Positions 51,902 to 63,906 of a stretch of DNA of 64,000 nt are shown one piece after another. The position numbers and the translations under genes were made by a program. The first letter of the stretch is position 1. Every line of letters begins with the position of its first letter. A model generated the notes under the pieces. The model ran no database searches. It saw only the letters and a list, made by a program, of their open reading frames with translations, and was not told where the DNA came from. This stretch comes from Tillus elongatus (taxonomy: Eukaryota > Arthropoda > Insecta > Coleoptera > Cleridae): assembly GCA_964006375.1 (NCBI GenBank), contig OZ023265.1:151194769-151258768 (forward strand), read 5' to 3'.

Positions 51902-51946
51902 ACCGTACTGATGATGGCTAATTAGCCTGAAACACGTGTTTGCGGT
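51902..51946 (+). ncRNA. Hammerhead ribozyme, right arm
   Basis: Same fold as the left arm: ACCGTA, CTGATGA, GGCT-AATT-AGCC, GAAAC-ACGT-GTT, TGCGGT. Predicted cleavage between 51940 and 51941. Confidence 0.75.
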
Positions 51947-52004
51947 TGTCTCCTTGCGGCTTTGCCCTTAAACCTTTCTCCTTGTATAGTACATAAATGC
52001 CGTG

Positions 52005-52060
<56 letters not shown>

Positions 52061-52192
52061 ATATAAAAATTTAAACTGACCCCGGATATGTGTTCTGGGG
52101 GGCCTAATTAGCGCTCATTTGAAGAAATTTTTTCAAAATTCAAAAGTCGGAATCTCCTCATTAGTGATTTTTGTTTAAGAAAATTCACTAAT

Positions 52193-52598
52193 ACAGATGT
52201 AGGGACTACGTCACTGACGGCATTATCAGACAGGATAAAATTGAAATTATTTATGCGCATTGATGACAACTGTGTGTTCTAACTCCTTTTGAGAAATGTG
52301 GCCAAAACGCAATTTTATATGAAAGTAAAAAAAAATAATTTTGCTATATCTATAGATAATGTACGTCTTTTTAAAAGAAAACTTGTATTACAAATTTCAT
52401 TAAAGTTAAAAAGCTTTCCAGATAGAAACTTCATTCATATTTAAAAAAGTAAAGTATTTGCTAAATTATAAACGTAGCAGTAATTTTTCCTTATTAATCG
52501 TCTGAATAATTTCGTTTAGTCAACTTAATCAAACCGGTTTTTTCAAAATCAAAAATAACAAAATGTCTGCTAAAAATTATAATTTTAGTAAAGCTATA
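52193..52598. other. Unassigned; partly related to the 8-kb foldback
   Basis: 52380-52510 (ACAAATTTCATTAAAGTTA, TTTTTCCTTATTAATCG) resembles 8085-8190 in the foldback arm. No gene recognised. Confidence 0.4.
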
Positions 52599-52618
52599 TG
52601 CATTCTCACAACAATTAG

Positions 52619-52664
52619 AACCGGAGACCGGTTTCGCTCTCATTAGAGCATCAGTACGGCATAC
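52619..52664 (-). ncRNA. Degenerate hammerhead-like motif
   Basis: Minus strand: TGCCGTA, CTGATG, stem CTCT-AATG-AGAG, CGAAAC, CGGTC, TCCGG. Helix I pairs partly, but the A9-type residue after CTGATG is missing and helix III is a bare ACCGGT palindrome, so activity is doubtful. Confidence 0.35.
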
Positions 52665-52688
52665 TAATTGTAGCAAAAATACACCTTT

Positions 52689-53786
52689 TTTTGTTTGTTT
52701 TTGGCATACAGGTGGGGGAAATGGTCATGCAGACCTCATTCACGGCACCGTAGGTGCCGTGGGATATCGAGGTACTGTGAGACTGTACTCACTAAAACCC
52801 CCTCCCTGGGAGTACCGGACTTTAGTCCATACCTCCGTCGGAGAGATTTCACACAACGACCTTTTGGGTATGAATGTTTCCATTCAGTTTTCGCCGCGGG
52901 GGCGTTAGCGGGTAAGTATAAGCTTTGGACGCTTATGCTTATGTGGAAGTTGCTCGTCGTAGTTGGTGGCACTACGGAGAAGAGCATTTGGGTGAGAAGC
53001 GGCTTTAGCAAACTGAGTTGTGGCTAGTTGAGTTATAAACTCAAGTATCGAAGGCATTTCCAGATCAGAGTGAATCTGACTGTTTCGGACAAACCATGGC
53101 GCTCCGGTAACCATTCTCAGAATGTTATTCTAGATGATTTGAAGGGTCTTGATGTGTGTTGCGGCCGCGGTGGACCATGCAGGTAATGCATAGGTCAAGG
53201 CTGGCCGGATAATGACTTTGTACATGATCAAGTTATTATTCATGGACAATTTGTAATTTATATTTAGAAGTGGGAACAGCTTCGAGATGAACATAGAGGC
53301 TTTTTTCGGGCGTGATCGACCTGGGGACGCCATGATAAGTGTTTGTCGAGGAAAACCCCGAGGTACTTGGCGGAATCTTGCCAGGGAATTAGACGGTTGT
53401 CTAATGAAACGTGTTCTTGCGGTGTGTGTCTCCTCTTGGAAAATAGGACAGCTGAACTTTTATCGGGGTTTATGGCTAGAAGGGATTTCCTATACCATGA
53501 TTGCAACTCGACTACGGCGGTCTGTAGTCGTTCGGTTATTATCCTCGTCTGAGTGGAGCTGCTGAGGATGGTAGTGTCGTCTGCGTATAGTGCGTATATC
53601 ACGTTTAGGGGGGCTGTCGGAATGTCTGCGACAAATATATTGTACAGCAGAGGGGAGATAGCAAAACCCTGCGGGAGACCAGCCGTGGCTGGATACGTTC
53701 TAGATCTGGCTCTCAGATGTTTGACCTGGTACTTCCTCTGCTGTAGGTATGACCTGATTAGCAGACTCAGAGGCAGATTATAATTA
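52689..53786 (-). pseudogene. 5'-truncated Jockey-like LINE with 15-bp target duplication
   Basis: Minus-strand RT: AGLPQGFAISPLLYNIFVAD (motif B), ALYADDTTILSSSTQTRI (motif C), KYLGVFLDKHLSW, then after frameshifts MFISKLFPLLNINYKLSM and MVTGAPWFVRNSQIHSDLEM. Poly(A) appears as the T-rich tract at 52688-52705. AGCAAAAATACACCT is duplicated at 52674-52688 and 53787-53801. The perfect duplication marks a relatively recent insertion, though the ORF is frameshifted and truncated. Same family as 31836-32588. Confidence 0.9.
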
Positions 53787-54235
53787 AGCAAAAATACACC
53801 TATACAGTAATACGGCTATAGTAGCCAGCTTTTCAATACTAAGTGAGTGGTGGACGTGACACCACCTAGTTGCGGAACCAAGTAGTATGTTGTCACGCCA
53901 GCTCAAAATAACACAAAGTGGTAAAAAAAGAGACTGTATACAACTAACTAACAATTTAGTAAATTGTTAGCCCTGGCCCATTTCTACCCTAATATAGGGA
54001 GCGAAACCGGTATACGGTTCTAATTGTTGCGAGAATGCATCTAGCTTTACGTACTTTGTCCCTATATTAGGGTAGAAATGGGCCAGGGCTAACAATTTAC
54101 TAAATTGTTAGTTAGTTGTATACAGTCTCTATTTTTTTAACACTTTGTGTTATTTGGAGCTGGCGTGACAACATACTACTTGGTTCCGCAACTAGGTGGC
54201 GGCACGTCCACCACTCACTTAGTATTTATAATTTC

Positions 54236-54355
54236 AGACTCAAAGGTGACAAAGTTATTCACGCGTTGTAAACATGAGATCTTGTCGAAAACGCATAAAA
54301 TATGTACACTGTTGTTTCTCCAAATGTTAAAATAAAGCAAAAGAATCACACACAC

Positions 54356-54420
<65 letters not shown>
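54236..54420. repeat. Unassigned, ending in (CA)n/(AT)n (54345-54420)
   Basis: A short CA run then about 60 bp of TA directly upstream of the tRNA-like sequence. No gene. Confidence 0.7.
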
Positions 54421-54423
<3 letters not shown>

Positions 54424-54486
54424 AGCCGGAATCCATCACGCAACCTTTTGAGTAGAAGACAAGCGCGCTACCACTGAGGTATCTAA
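54421..54486 (-). pseudogene. tRNA-like sequence (SINE head or tRNA pseudogene)
   Basis: On the minus strand the A-box region ACCTCAGTGGTAGCGCGC is clear, followed by an anticodon-loop-like CTTCTAC (TCT, possibly Arg) and a T-arm/B-box-like GATGGATTCCGGC. Acceptor and T stems are imperfect, so it is not a functional tRNA gene. It runs straight into (TA)n at its 3' side, as in tRNA-derived SINEs with simple-repeat tails. Confidence 0.5.
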
Positions 54487-55289
54487 GGATTAACTAACGT
54501 TTTGTTTGCATCAGACTAGAAAATTACTGTATGCCTGGAATATAGTATAATATATTAAAACTATACGTAATAATTAATTACAGAATTAGTAGAATTGTCA
54601 TTTGAAACACATTCAACGACTGTTTCGATCTTATCTGACGTCTTATGTTTAAGTTTAAAGATAAAGAAGAAACTATTTTAAAATCATTTTATAGAGATTT
54701 GACTTGATTTTGTTTACATTTCCACTATAGTATGCTACAATTTCAGTCTAAAACTGTATTTGGTGCCGCTTATCGAGCTACAAATATAGTGTATTGATTA
54801 AAACTGATTGAATCCCCCAGTTAAATAACAATTAGGTACTCGGCAAATTTTTAATTTCATGTCGTCTGTCATTTGCGATATTTGTGGCCGAGATTTCACG
54901 ATTGTTGGTTCGGATAGTATGTTTTATGCCTGTTATATATTTTGTTTAGTCATCGTTGATGTATAGTTTATACTTGTCGTATAAATCAATCTACGTATGG
55001 CAGTTAACTAATCTGTCTGTCAGGCATCGGACTTTACCCACTAAGTAGTTTCAAGGCATGCTTTCGGATTCTTTTTTTAATTTGGAGAAAACTCTAAATA
55101 TTGTGAACCAAATTATATAAATTTTACAGCATGCGTTTATTCATCCCATTTCTAGCCACATGTTAAGTCTCATTCCAGTTACTCTAATACTTATAAAAAT
55201 ATAGCGTTTTCAAACATAGTTTTGTATATTTTTGGAGGGAAAATGTCCGTCATAGCTGATGTACGAACTCGTCTCCGGTTTTAATACAA
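54487..55289. other. No recognisable feature
   Basis: AT-rich, no coding sequence or shared repeat recognised. Confidence 0.4.
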
Positions 55290-55346
55290 TGAAGATATGT
55301 GCCAAGTTTCTTTCAAATCAGTTTAGTATTTTCTGAGATATCGCTC

Positions 55347-55415
<69 letters not shown>

Positions 55416-55565
55416 TACATATATACATATAAACATATAAAAATTTAAACGGACCTTGGATTTGGGTTCTAGGGCCCTAATCGCGATCATTTGAAAAAAA
55501 ATTAGAAAGTCTTACGATCGTTACCTCTCTATTGGTGAAATTTCGTAATGAAAATTCACTAAGAA
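55290..55565 (-). mobile_element. Helentron-like repeat, diverged 5' part
   Basis: (AT)n core 55349-55408, ACATATACATATAAACATATAAAAATTT, CTTGGATTTGGGTTCTAGGG, and a diverged 5' hairpin (TTGGTGAAATTTCG...GAAAATTCACTAAG). Confidence 0.5.
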
Positions 55566-55821
55566 GGTTTCATGGTAACTCTCGACCAATCAGAGAGTGG
55601 CGCCAGAATACGTCACATGTACTCCCCATTTAAACTTAGTGAAATAATAGTGCATTTAATATTGAAATAAACCTTTCTTTTAAAAGTTATATTCCTTTTG
55701 AAATTATAACAAGATTAAACATTTTATTATTAATAACAAGATTTAAAATTTTATTATTAATAATAAGACGCTTGTATAGGTTTAAAAAGAACATAACTTT
55801 GAAAAGACAAACATAAAAAAC
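55566..55821. other. No recognisable feature
   Basis: Contains a small direct duplication (AACAAGATT...TTTTATTATTAATAA, about 55708-55760). Confidence 0.4.
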
Positions 55822-56317
<496 letters not shown>

Positions 56318-56447
56318 GCCGGTTAATTTCAATATTCAATCATTATTATTCCACTAGATTTAAATTGGGCATAGGTACATGTAACGTAATGTAACGTATT
56401 GCCGCGCCACTCTCTGATTAGTCACGAGTTATCATTATTATAAAAAG

Positions 56448-56832
56448 TTCAGGACGCAGCAGAAAAAGTGTCAATTTTTACCAAATCACCCCCCATTCGT
56501 CCCCTATCTCCTAGAGAGATTTTACCCAAAAACAATGCGAACCGTTCGTTTGTCGGGTGCTAACTGTATACCAAATTTGAAGACGATACCTCAATTCGTT
56601 CTGAAGTTATCGTGACTACAAACAGACAGACCAACAGACACACAAAAATTTCGTTGACAAATCATGTTTTATATATGCTTGGACACTTTATATGACGTTT
56701 AAGCGGAAAAAAATAAAATTTTTGACGTCCATGTCTTACTTCCACACGTATTATGTGGAAGTGAAAGACATATTTGGAATTAAAACAAATTTATGAAAAT
56801 TCGCTACCATAACGCAGTTTCTGCGTCAAGAC
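56448..56832 (-). mobile_element. Helentron-type 3' module with alternative interior
   Basis: Left edge CAGGACGCAGCAG, right edge GAAAATTCGCTACCATAACG-CAGTTTCTGCGTC. The interior is the inverted GCACCCGACAAAC block seen at 43.4-44.1 kb, not the usual module interior. It also contains an inverted repeat around CTTACTTCCACACG (56733-56768). Confidence 0.55.
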
Positions 56833-57876
56833 TTTTTATTAATTTTCTCTCCGTTTAACAGTTAACCATGTAAGACATTATAGTGCATGTTTAATTATAA
56901 CAATAGTTTTCAAGATTATTGTTCATAAGGTAGGAATTTGGCATTGAACAAAAATATTCCCAAGCACGTTACGGTCTGTCAGCGCTTCTTAGGAACAGAA
57001 AAATATTTACTAATTGTGAGAAAGTAATAACATTGTTATAAATTTAATATGTAAAAAAATGTTTTGGAAGGATTTTATTTCCCTGTAAATCATTATCTAA
57101 CAAAGATGTTAATATATTGCAAAATTTCTAAACAATCTACAAGTTCATAATTAAATAACCGGAAAATTTACGTGCGATTTTAAATTATTTTATATCCGGC
57201 CATTCAATTTGTTGTTAACTCTCCAAGAAGCATGCGTACTGATAAAAACAACACAATAGTTTATGTATAATAAACTATTATTATATACAATAGACCAGTT
57301 AAATTCACAAATCCGATAAGTAATATTAGCAATCGGAAGTAAGCTTTATTGAAATTTAAAACAATATGAAAACTATAAAAAATAAAAGATGAAAAAGAAA
57401 TAGAATAATGGAAACTTATACTTACTTACTTTTTCAGCTGTAGAAAATTGCAAGTGAAGGCTCGTTTGCGTTACTTAACATCCATAATTAATCCATGAAG
57501 GATATGTTAACAAAAAATTACTTACTGCTTCATGGATGCATGGATCTTGACTTTAAAAAATATTTTTTTTTTCAATATTTATAATATAGAATCTTGGCAA
57601 GTTTCATAAATGTTAACCATGTCAACAATAGATCAGTTTTACATATTTTTCTAAGATGCTGTTCAACAAAGCGCAGTCCATTAGAAAATCAATGAAATTT
57701 TAATTATTTTTCGAACGTTAAAAATTAGTATTCTCTAGAATACTAATTTACATACGACCTTATGTGATTATAGATGGGACATAATACATCTCATTATACT
57801 TCACTTCGTGTCCGATTGTAAAGTGACTACTATATTAGTAAACAATCATGTTCCAATGTAAGTTCGAATCCTTTTC
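56833..57876. other. No recognisable feature
   Basis: About 1 kb of AT-rich sequence without recognised repeats, exons or RNAs. GGATATGTTAACAAAAAATT... between two near-identical CATCCAT/ATGCATGGAT words is the only local symmetry seen. Confidence 0.4.
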
Positions 57877-58480
<604 letters not shown>

Positions 58481-58861
58481 ATCACCGCGTTTCATTGACA
58501 ATGGCAAACCTGGCTTATATGAGATCTAGTATGTCGTTGCCTGGCAACAGAACATTTGATATTATTGCGCAGGTCTGTTAGACGCTGTAACTGACGTTTA
58601 TCGTATGGTATGAGATTGTTTATATGGTTATCTGTTTCAGTAGCAAATTATTTGTGTTATTTGGGATATTTTTATATACAAGTGCAAATTAATTCTTTAT
58701 TAATGTTAGTGGGTGGATTAAACAGTGTTTGTTATGTTTTCTCAACACATATAAAGGATCTAAGTTTTACAAAAGGGACTGATATGCAACAGGTTAGTTA
58801 TTTTCTCTCTGGTGCTTTGGCGGTAGTTTTAGTTAATTTTATGGTTTAACGGTCCATAATT
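58481..58861. other. No recognisable gene
   Basis: A 79-codon open frame (58610-58849) predicts hydrophobic segments but shows no family or splice signals that I trust. Confidence 0.35.
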
Positions 58862-59522
58862 TTTAACTAATTTTCGTACAAAAAATTCGTCATGGAGGAG
58901 ACCGCGACTTTAGAATTTTGAAAAGATTTCTTCAAATGAGCGCAAACTAGGCCCCCTGGAATCCATATCCGGGTTTACGTTCGGTTTTGATCTGCTTACA
59001 TATATACAGGGTGACGCGTTTCTACAGTAAAGCTCAATATAATTATTTTTATACAAGAGACGAGAAAAAATTGTATAAGTTAATTATAGGGTGTCTTGAG
59101 CTGCATCTTATAAAATTATTTTGACAATCACCGGATGGCCCATACAATTTTTGATCCCTACAATTTTTTTTCGAACAGCCTTATTTTATTGCATTTTTTA
59201 TCGAAATATGTTTGTAAGAAAAAAAGTAAGCAGTAAGTGCGTTTTGGTAGCAAATTTTCATTAAATGCTTCAAATTTCAATAACTCAATTTGCTATTAAC
59301 GTAAGGTTTGTTGGCAAGGAAAACAACGTTTAAAGTTTATTGTCGGAAAATGTTTGTACATTTTTAAACAATAAGTTATTTTGATAAATTATGGCACATT
59401 ATTTCTACTATATAGGTTATACTGGTAACCAAATTGATGACTGCTTGCATTAAAAAAACATATTTGATATTCGAGGCATTTTTATAAAAATTCACTGACA
59501 TAACGCACTTGCTGCGTCCAGA
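58862..59522 (+). mobile_element. Helentron-like repeat, internally deleted
   Basis: Diverged 5' end (TAATTTTCGTACAAAAAATTCG, GAGACCGCGACTTTAG), GGCCCCCTGGAATCCATATC, no (AT)n core, a direct jump to GTAAAGCTCAATATAATT body, module, and 3' end TAACGCACTTGCTGCGTCCAG. A CAGGGTGACGCGTTTCTAC motif at 59007 may be a fragment of a Tc1/mariner-like terminus. Confidence 0.6.
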
Positions 59523-59889
59523 CTTTATTTTTGTCTTTTACTCAGTTCAAAAGTTATTTTATCCGATTATGTGATCTCAATTAATTTTTTAGCGAGTTTT
59601 GTAGAAAAAATTTACAATTTTAAAAGCAGTTCAGATGTTCCTTTTTGGCGAAAGCGTTTCATACTTACTACAGACGCTGATACTTTTTGTGTGGCTTCAG
59701 AAGAGCTTGTCAGGCAAAATAAGTTTCTCTGTGAAGCAACAGAAAAATTCTCTATGTCTATATTTAGATCAGATGGAGTAATGTTTAATTTATTGTTAGC
59801 GACGTCTTATGTACAAACTGTTCTATAATAGCGAATTTTCTTACAAAAAATATGTTTCTACTTTTTGTGTGAAAAAGTGTGTGTGTCCT
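59523..59889. other. No recognisable gene
   Basis: An 85-codon open frame (59571-59828) has no recognised family; kept as unassigned. Confidence 0.35.
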
Positions 59890-60327
59890 ATTATTATTAT
59901 TATTATCATTTATTATAAAAATTGGAAAAATGATACAGTAACCAAGGATTACATAATATACAAAATCAAATCTTAAATAAAGAGCACGTTGTATATAAAG
60001 TTAATAATGTACAATCAACTGCTTAAAATAAAATAATATCCACATATATACATATCATAAAAAACACACACATATATACATATATACATATATACACAAG
60101 TATACTACACGTAAAGCAACAAAAAATACAATTCTTTCCAATGTTCATTTGAGTTTCGGTAAATATTTAAATTAGAAAAGTTAAGGATTCATCTTCAGTT
60201 ATATAAACGACTCCTTCAAGACCCTATTTGCTCCAGAAATTAGTTAGATCACTTATACCACTATGGAAAGCAAAGTCTTTAACGATTCTAGTTTTCAGGT
60301 GTGACTTAAACAGAGTGACGTATGGCC
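59890..60327 (-). mobile_element. Possible LINE 3' end fragment
   Basis: Minus strand: C-terminal-like peptide SLFKSHLKTRIV-style (actual YVTLFKSHLKTRIVKDFAF), stop after LTNFWSK, then an AT-rich 3' UTR and an (ATT)n tail at 59892-59905. The layout suits a non-LTR element with a simple-repeat tail, but the peptide is not diagnostic. Confidence 0.3.
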
Positions 60328-61230
60328 TGTGAGGCGGATCGGTACTGGCAGCTGTCAGGGAGCAGGGAATAGAGAAGACCTGCTCCAAGCTCAGGGACAG
60401 GGCGGTGTTCACCTCACTCGCGGGAGGGACTCTGCTGGTGGGGGTTTCCGCGTGGTGTCCGCAGGGGAGCGTTCTGACTCCTCTGCTCTGGTCGTGGACG
60501 GCCTGCTAGTGAGGCTCTTTGGAGGGGGGTACGAGGTACAGGACTATGCGGATGAAATTGTCATCATAGTCTGAGGAAAGGTTCACAGTCAGTCTAGAAG
60601 CGCATGCAGACAGCACTAAAAGTGGTGGAAAGGTGGACGGTTGGCCAAGACTTCGGGTTGAGCCCCAAGAAAGCAACCGTCATACCGTTAATGAGCAGGA
60701 GGAACTAAGAGAGCTACAGAACTCTCACTCTATACGATAGAAACATCCCAATTGCCAGGGAGGTAAAACACCTTGGGGTCGTATTGGACTCTGAGCTAAC
60801 CTGGAATGGTCTAAGCTAACCTAGGATGGTCACGTTGAAAAAATACTGCGTAAGGCAGTTATGACTCTAGCCGTTACTAGGCGGCTATATGGAAACACGT
60901 GGGGACAAAAAGCTAGTATGGCCCACTGGCTGTACCCAAGGGTGGTTAGACCATCGTTAACATACGCAGCACTGGTCTGGTGGCCTAAGGTGACACAATC
61001 CAGTGCAAAAAAATAGGCAAGATCCAAAGGATGGCTTTCCTCGGCATCACAGGGGCCATGACTTCAATCCCAACAGCCGCTATGGAGGTGTTGCTGGATC
61101 TGCCGACAAGTTTACAGTGGAAATCCCTGACCGCGGCGCATGGCGGGGGGAGACGCCGGGCCCACCACGGGACGCGCTCGTCTGGTTCACGGACGGTTCC
61201 GGCGGGGAGAATGGGATGGGGGCAGGCGTT
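60328..61230 (+). pseudogene. Non-LTR retrotransposon fragment (same family as 18.7 kb LINE)
   Basis: RT motif B is recognisable in CPQGSVLTPLLWS and motif C as YADEIVIIV, where YADD would be expected. After frameshifts it continues with the post-RT segment (HWLYPRVVRPSLTYAALVWW-like, about 60920-60985), LGITGAMTSIPTAAMEVLLD and the start of RNase H (ALVWFTDGSGGENGMGAG) which is cut by a transposon at 61231. The overlap with 18693-19210 is clear at protein and DNA level. Confidence 0.8.
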
Positions 61231-63072
61231 TGAAATCACAATTACTCGCTTATTTCAAATGGAACACCCTATATATTATGAACTATTTCGGTTCGCATCT
61301 GGTTTCCCTTTCAAAGTGTATTAGCATTCTCTATACCTAAATTCCACCGTTTCCCGAATATTTCAATTTTATTGGATTCACTTAATTCAAATTGCCACAA
61401 TAGATTTAAGGCAGGCTTTGGAACTTGATAATGTGCTTGTTGACGTCTACATGTCAAAAGAGCGTCAAGCGAAGCTTATTGTTATAAAAATCGAGATACT
61501 ATCAGTCAACGTGGTGCAAAAATGGCAAATTTGCAGTACACAAACGATGATTTTTTGGAGCTTCTAATTATTTATTGTGAGTGTCAACGAATTGTGGGCC
61601 GAACATGTCGTGCATTTGCAGAAAAGTACCCGAATAAACCGAAACCCAGCCACGACATGATAAAGAGGTTGCTGAAAAATTGTTTACAGCATGGAAGTTT
61701 TCGCCCAAAAGTACATAAGCGTAAGCCACTCGTCGTTAACAAGGTAAACGAAGTGAACGTATTGGCATTTTTGTTGCTGATCCCAAGGCACCTATCAGGG
61801 ATTGCGAAAAAGAATTACGCTTGTCAGTGAGAACGATTCACAGAATTTTCAAAAAGCATCATTGGGTCTCTTACCACCCGATACATGGTTTGCAACCAAA
61901 CGATCTTCCTAGACGTGTTGAGTTCTGTGAATGGGTCCTATTGAAAATACAAGAAGATGAGAATTTCTGCAAGACAATTATTTGGTGCGATGAGGCGAAG
62001 TTCTCCAAAAATGGCATGCACAATCGCCACAATAGTCACTTCTGGTCAGACGAGAATCCCCATGTTAGCAGGATCAACTGTTACCAAGACAGGTGGTCAT
62101 TCAATGTGTTTTGTGCAATTAAGAACGATAAGATTTTTGGGATTAAAATATACGATGAAAATCTCACTGGTATGAGTTATAATGATATTTTTCACCAAGT
62201 GATTCTAGTTTCTCTCAACACAGTAAGTTTAGAAGAAGCTAGAACAAGCTGGTATCAGCAAGACGGAGCACCGCCCCACAGTTTCCATTTGGCTCATGAT
62301 TTTTTACAACAACATTTTGAAGACAGGTGTGTTGCCAATAACGGCCCACATAGATGGCCACCACGGTCCCCTGACTTAACACCTCTGGATGCAAGAATCT
62401 GGGGCTACATCAAAAATAAAGTTTACCACGAACCTGCCACCACAAAAGAAGACATGGTAGGTAGAGTTTTACGTGCCTTCAATTCACTGAATTCAAGACA
62501 AATCCGAAAGGCTACAAACCAAAACATTATAAGACGAATAACAAAATGCCTCCATGTCAGTGGGAGTAATTTTGAGCATTTGTTATAAGTTCCACAATTT
62601 TTTAATTTATTTTTGTGTTTTAGTTTTCCACTAGCTATTAGTTAAGTTCTGTACTCATTTATAATAAATAACTACCTGTATTGTTGAGTTGTATTTTGGT
62701 TTTACAAGTTAGTTAACAACACATTGATTTTACAGAACTAAAACAAGGGAAATGCAGCGATTTGGATGCAAATACAAAGTGTTCTCTTTTTTTTAACGCG
62801 AGAAGACCCAACAAATGTTATGTTCTCATTTGTAAGGGGTGGGACTTGACATGTAGATGTCAACAAGCATATTATCAAGTTCCAAAGCCTGCTTTAAATC
62901 TATTGTGACAATTTGAATCAAGTGAATCCAATAAAATTGAAATATTCGGGAAACGGTGGAATTTATGTATAGGGAATGCTAATACACGTTGAAAGGAAAA
63001 CCGGATGCAAACCGAAATAGCTCATAAAATATAGGGTGTTCCATTTGAAATAAGCGAGTAATTATGATTTCA
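61231..63072 (+). mobile_element. Tc1/mariner-like transposon with ~245-bp TIRs, nested in LINE
   Basis: Inverted repeats 61231-61475 and about 62830-63072 (TGAAATCAC/TAATTACTCGC at the tips; GGAACACCCTATAT.TTATGA inside; TTGATAATGTGCTTGTTGAC inner). The right arm continues to 63108 with a terminus-like ...TCATCACCCTG followed by TA, which has no counterpart on the left, so the left tip may be truncated by ~35 bp at the LINE junction. The interior holds a plus-strand transposase with one frameshift. Confidence 0.85.
61522..62588 (+). pseudogene. Tc1/mariner-superfamily transposase with a single frameshift
   Basis: The first frame (61522-61830) starts MANLQYTNDDFLELLIIYCE and carries the N-terminal HTH (RAFAEKYPNKPKPSHDMIKR). 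Near 61780-61821 the frame shifts; the second frame (to 62588) reads LSVRTIHRIFKKHHWVSYHP, first catalytic Asp in IIWCDEAKFSKNG, WSFNVFCAIKNDKIFG, second in WYQQDGAPPHS, third in WPPRSPDLTPLD, and ends VSGSNFEHLL. 36 residues separate the second Asp and the Asp of SPD, as in the other families here. All three catalytic acids are kept, making this the best preserved transposase of the window. The start ATG follows GTGGTGCAAAA just inside the left TIR. Confidence 0.9.
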
Positions 63073-63534
63073 ATTTTACGAAAGCGCACGGCTAATTCTC
63101 ATCACCCTGTATACTTAAAAGAAACGCTATCAAACGTGTCGTTTAGGTGCCAATCTGAGAGTAATCTGTACAGAAACTGAATCTTCTCAGTTGTATTTCC
63201 ACAGAGTGAGAGCGTGCAATGTTCACCTTGGTTTTCGCGAGAATTTTCAAAAAAAATCGAAAAATTTCGAAAACGGTTGGTTTTTGACATATAGTGTATG
63301 TGTAATAATTTATCTCAAATTTAATGTAGAATTCAAAAATATAATGAAAATTACCATGTTGTATTTAAAATAAGCAAGTTGATGGTCATTTCCGGTTAAA
63401 CCGGATGTTTTATATAAAGTAAACTATTTTAACTGAACTGGAATTCGTCTCGATCGTATGTGTGTAAATTTTTAAATTTCAAATCCGAGTAGTTATTGAG
63501 AAACGGCTAACTAAAGGTCTTGGCGCCACACCCT
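63073..63534. mobile_element. Fragment(s) of Tc1/mariner-like termini
   Basis: The right edge CTTGGCGCCACACCCTG|TA has the form of an inverted CAGGGTG terminus. Inside is CATTTCCGGTTAAACCGGATG, similar to TIR sequence at 3340-3365 and 10820-10840. No matching left end was found; non-autonomous or truncated. Confidence 0.45.
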
Positions 63535-63540
63535 GTATAT

Positions 63541-63703
63541 ATATGTTGAATAAAATTGATCTCAAAACGGAGCCCTGTGGGATATCACACCTAATAACCG
63601 TGATTTCACTTAAGACGCCTCCAACACTTGTAAACTGTTTTCTATTATGCAAATAGCTTTTCATTAAGGTCAAAGGAAGTCTCCTAAAACCCACCGATTC
63701 CAC
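63541..63703 (-). pseudogene. Non-LTR RT fragment
   Basis: Minus strand: LTLMKSYLHNRKQFTSVGGV followed by CDIPQGSVLRSILFNIYI, i.e. the segment leading to RT motif B (G(I/V)PQGSVL), with Gly changed to Asp. It ends at the CACCCTGTATATA junction. Only ~160 bp. Confidence 0.65.
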
Positions 63704-63821
63704 ATATTCGAGAATTTGAAATTCTGCGTTGGAAACAATGTGGAATCTACTGGGGGTAATTCTATTAGACCCAATATGGGTGTGGGAAAAATTTCCGGGG
63801 AGACGCGTGAGTGTGTGTGTG

Positions 63822-63906
<85 letters not shown>

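Larger units (their letters stand above)
52599..54235. mobile_element. Inverted PLE-type terminal repeat pair, split by a LINE
   Basis: The minus arm runs from the hammerhead-like motif (52664-52619) to 52688 and, after the LINE, 53802-53990. The plus arm runs 53985-54235. Arms share CCCTATATTAGGGTAG, GGGCCAGGGCTAACAATT and CACTTTGTGTTATTT in inverted orientation. The junction between arms is at GAGCGAAACCGG. A related fragment is at 11150-11370. No ORF. Confidence 0.6.

Noticed and set aside
58610..59828. Two open frames of 79 and 85 codons as exons
   Set aside because: No convincing splice sites or family resemblance; AT-rich sequence of this length produces such frames by chance.
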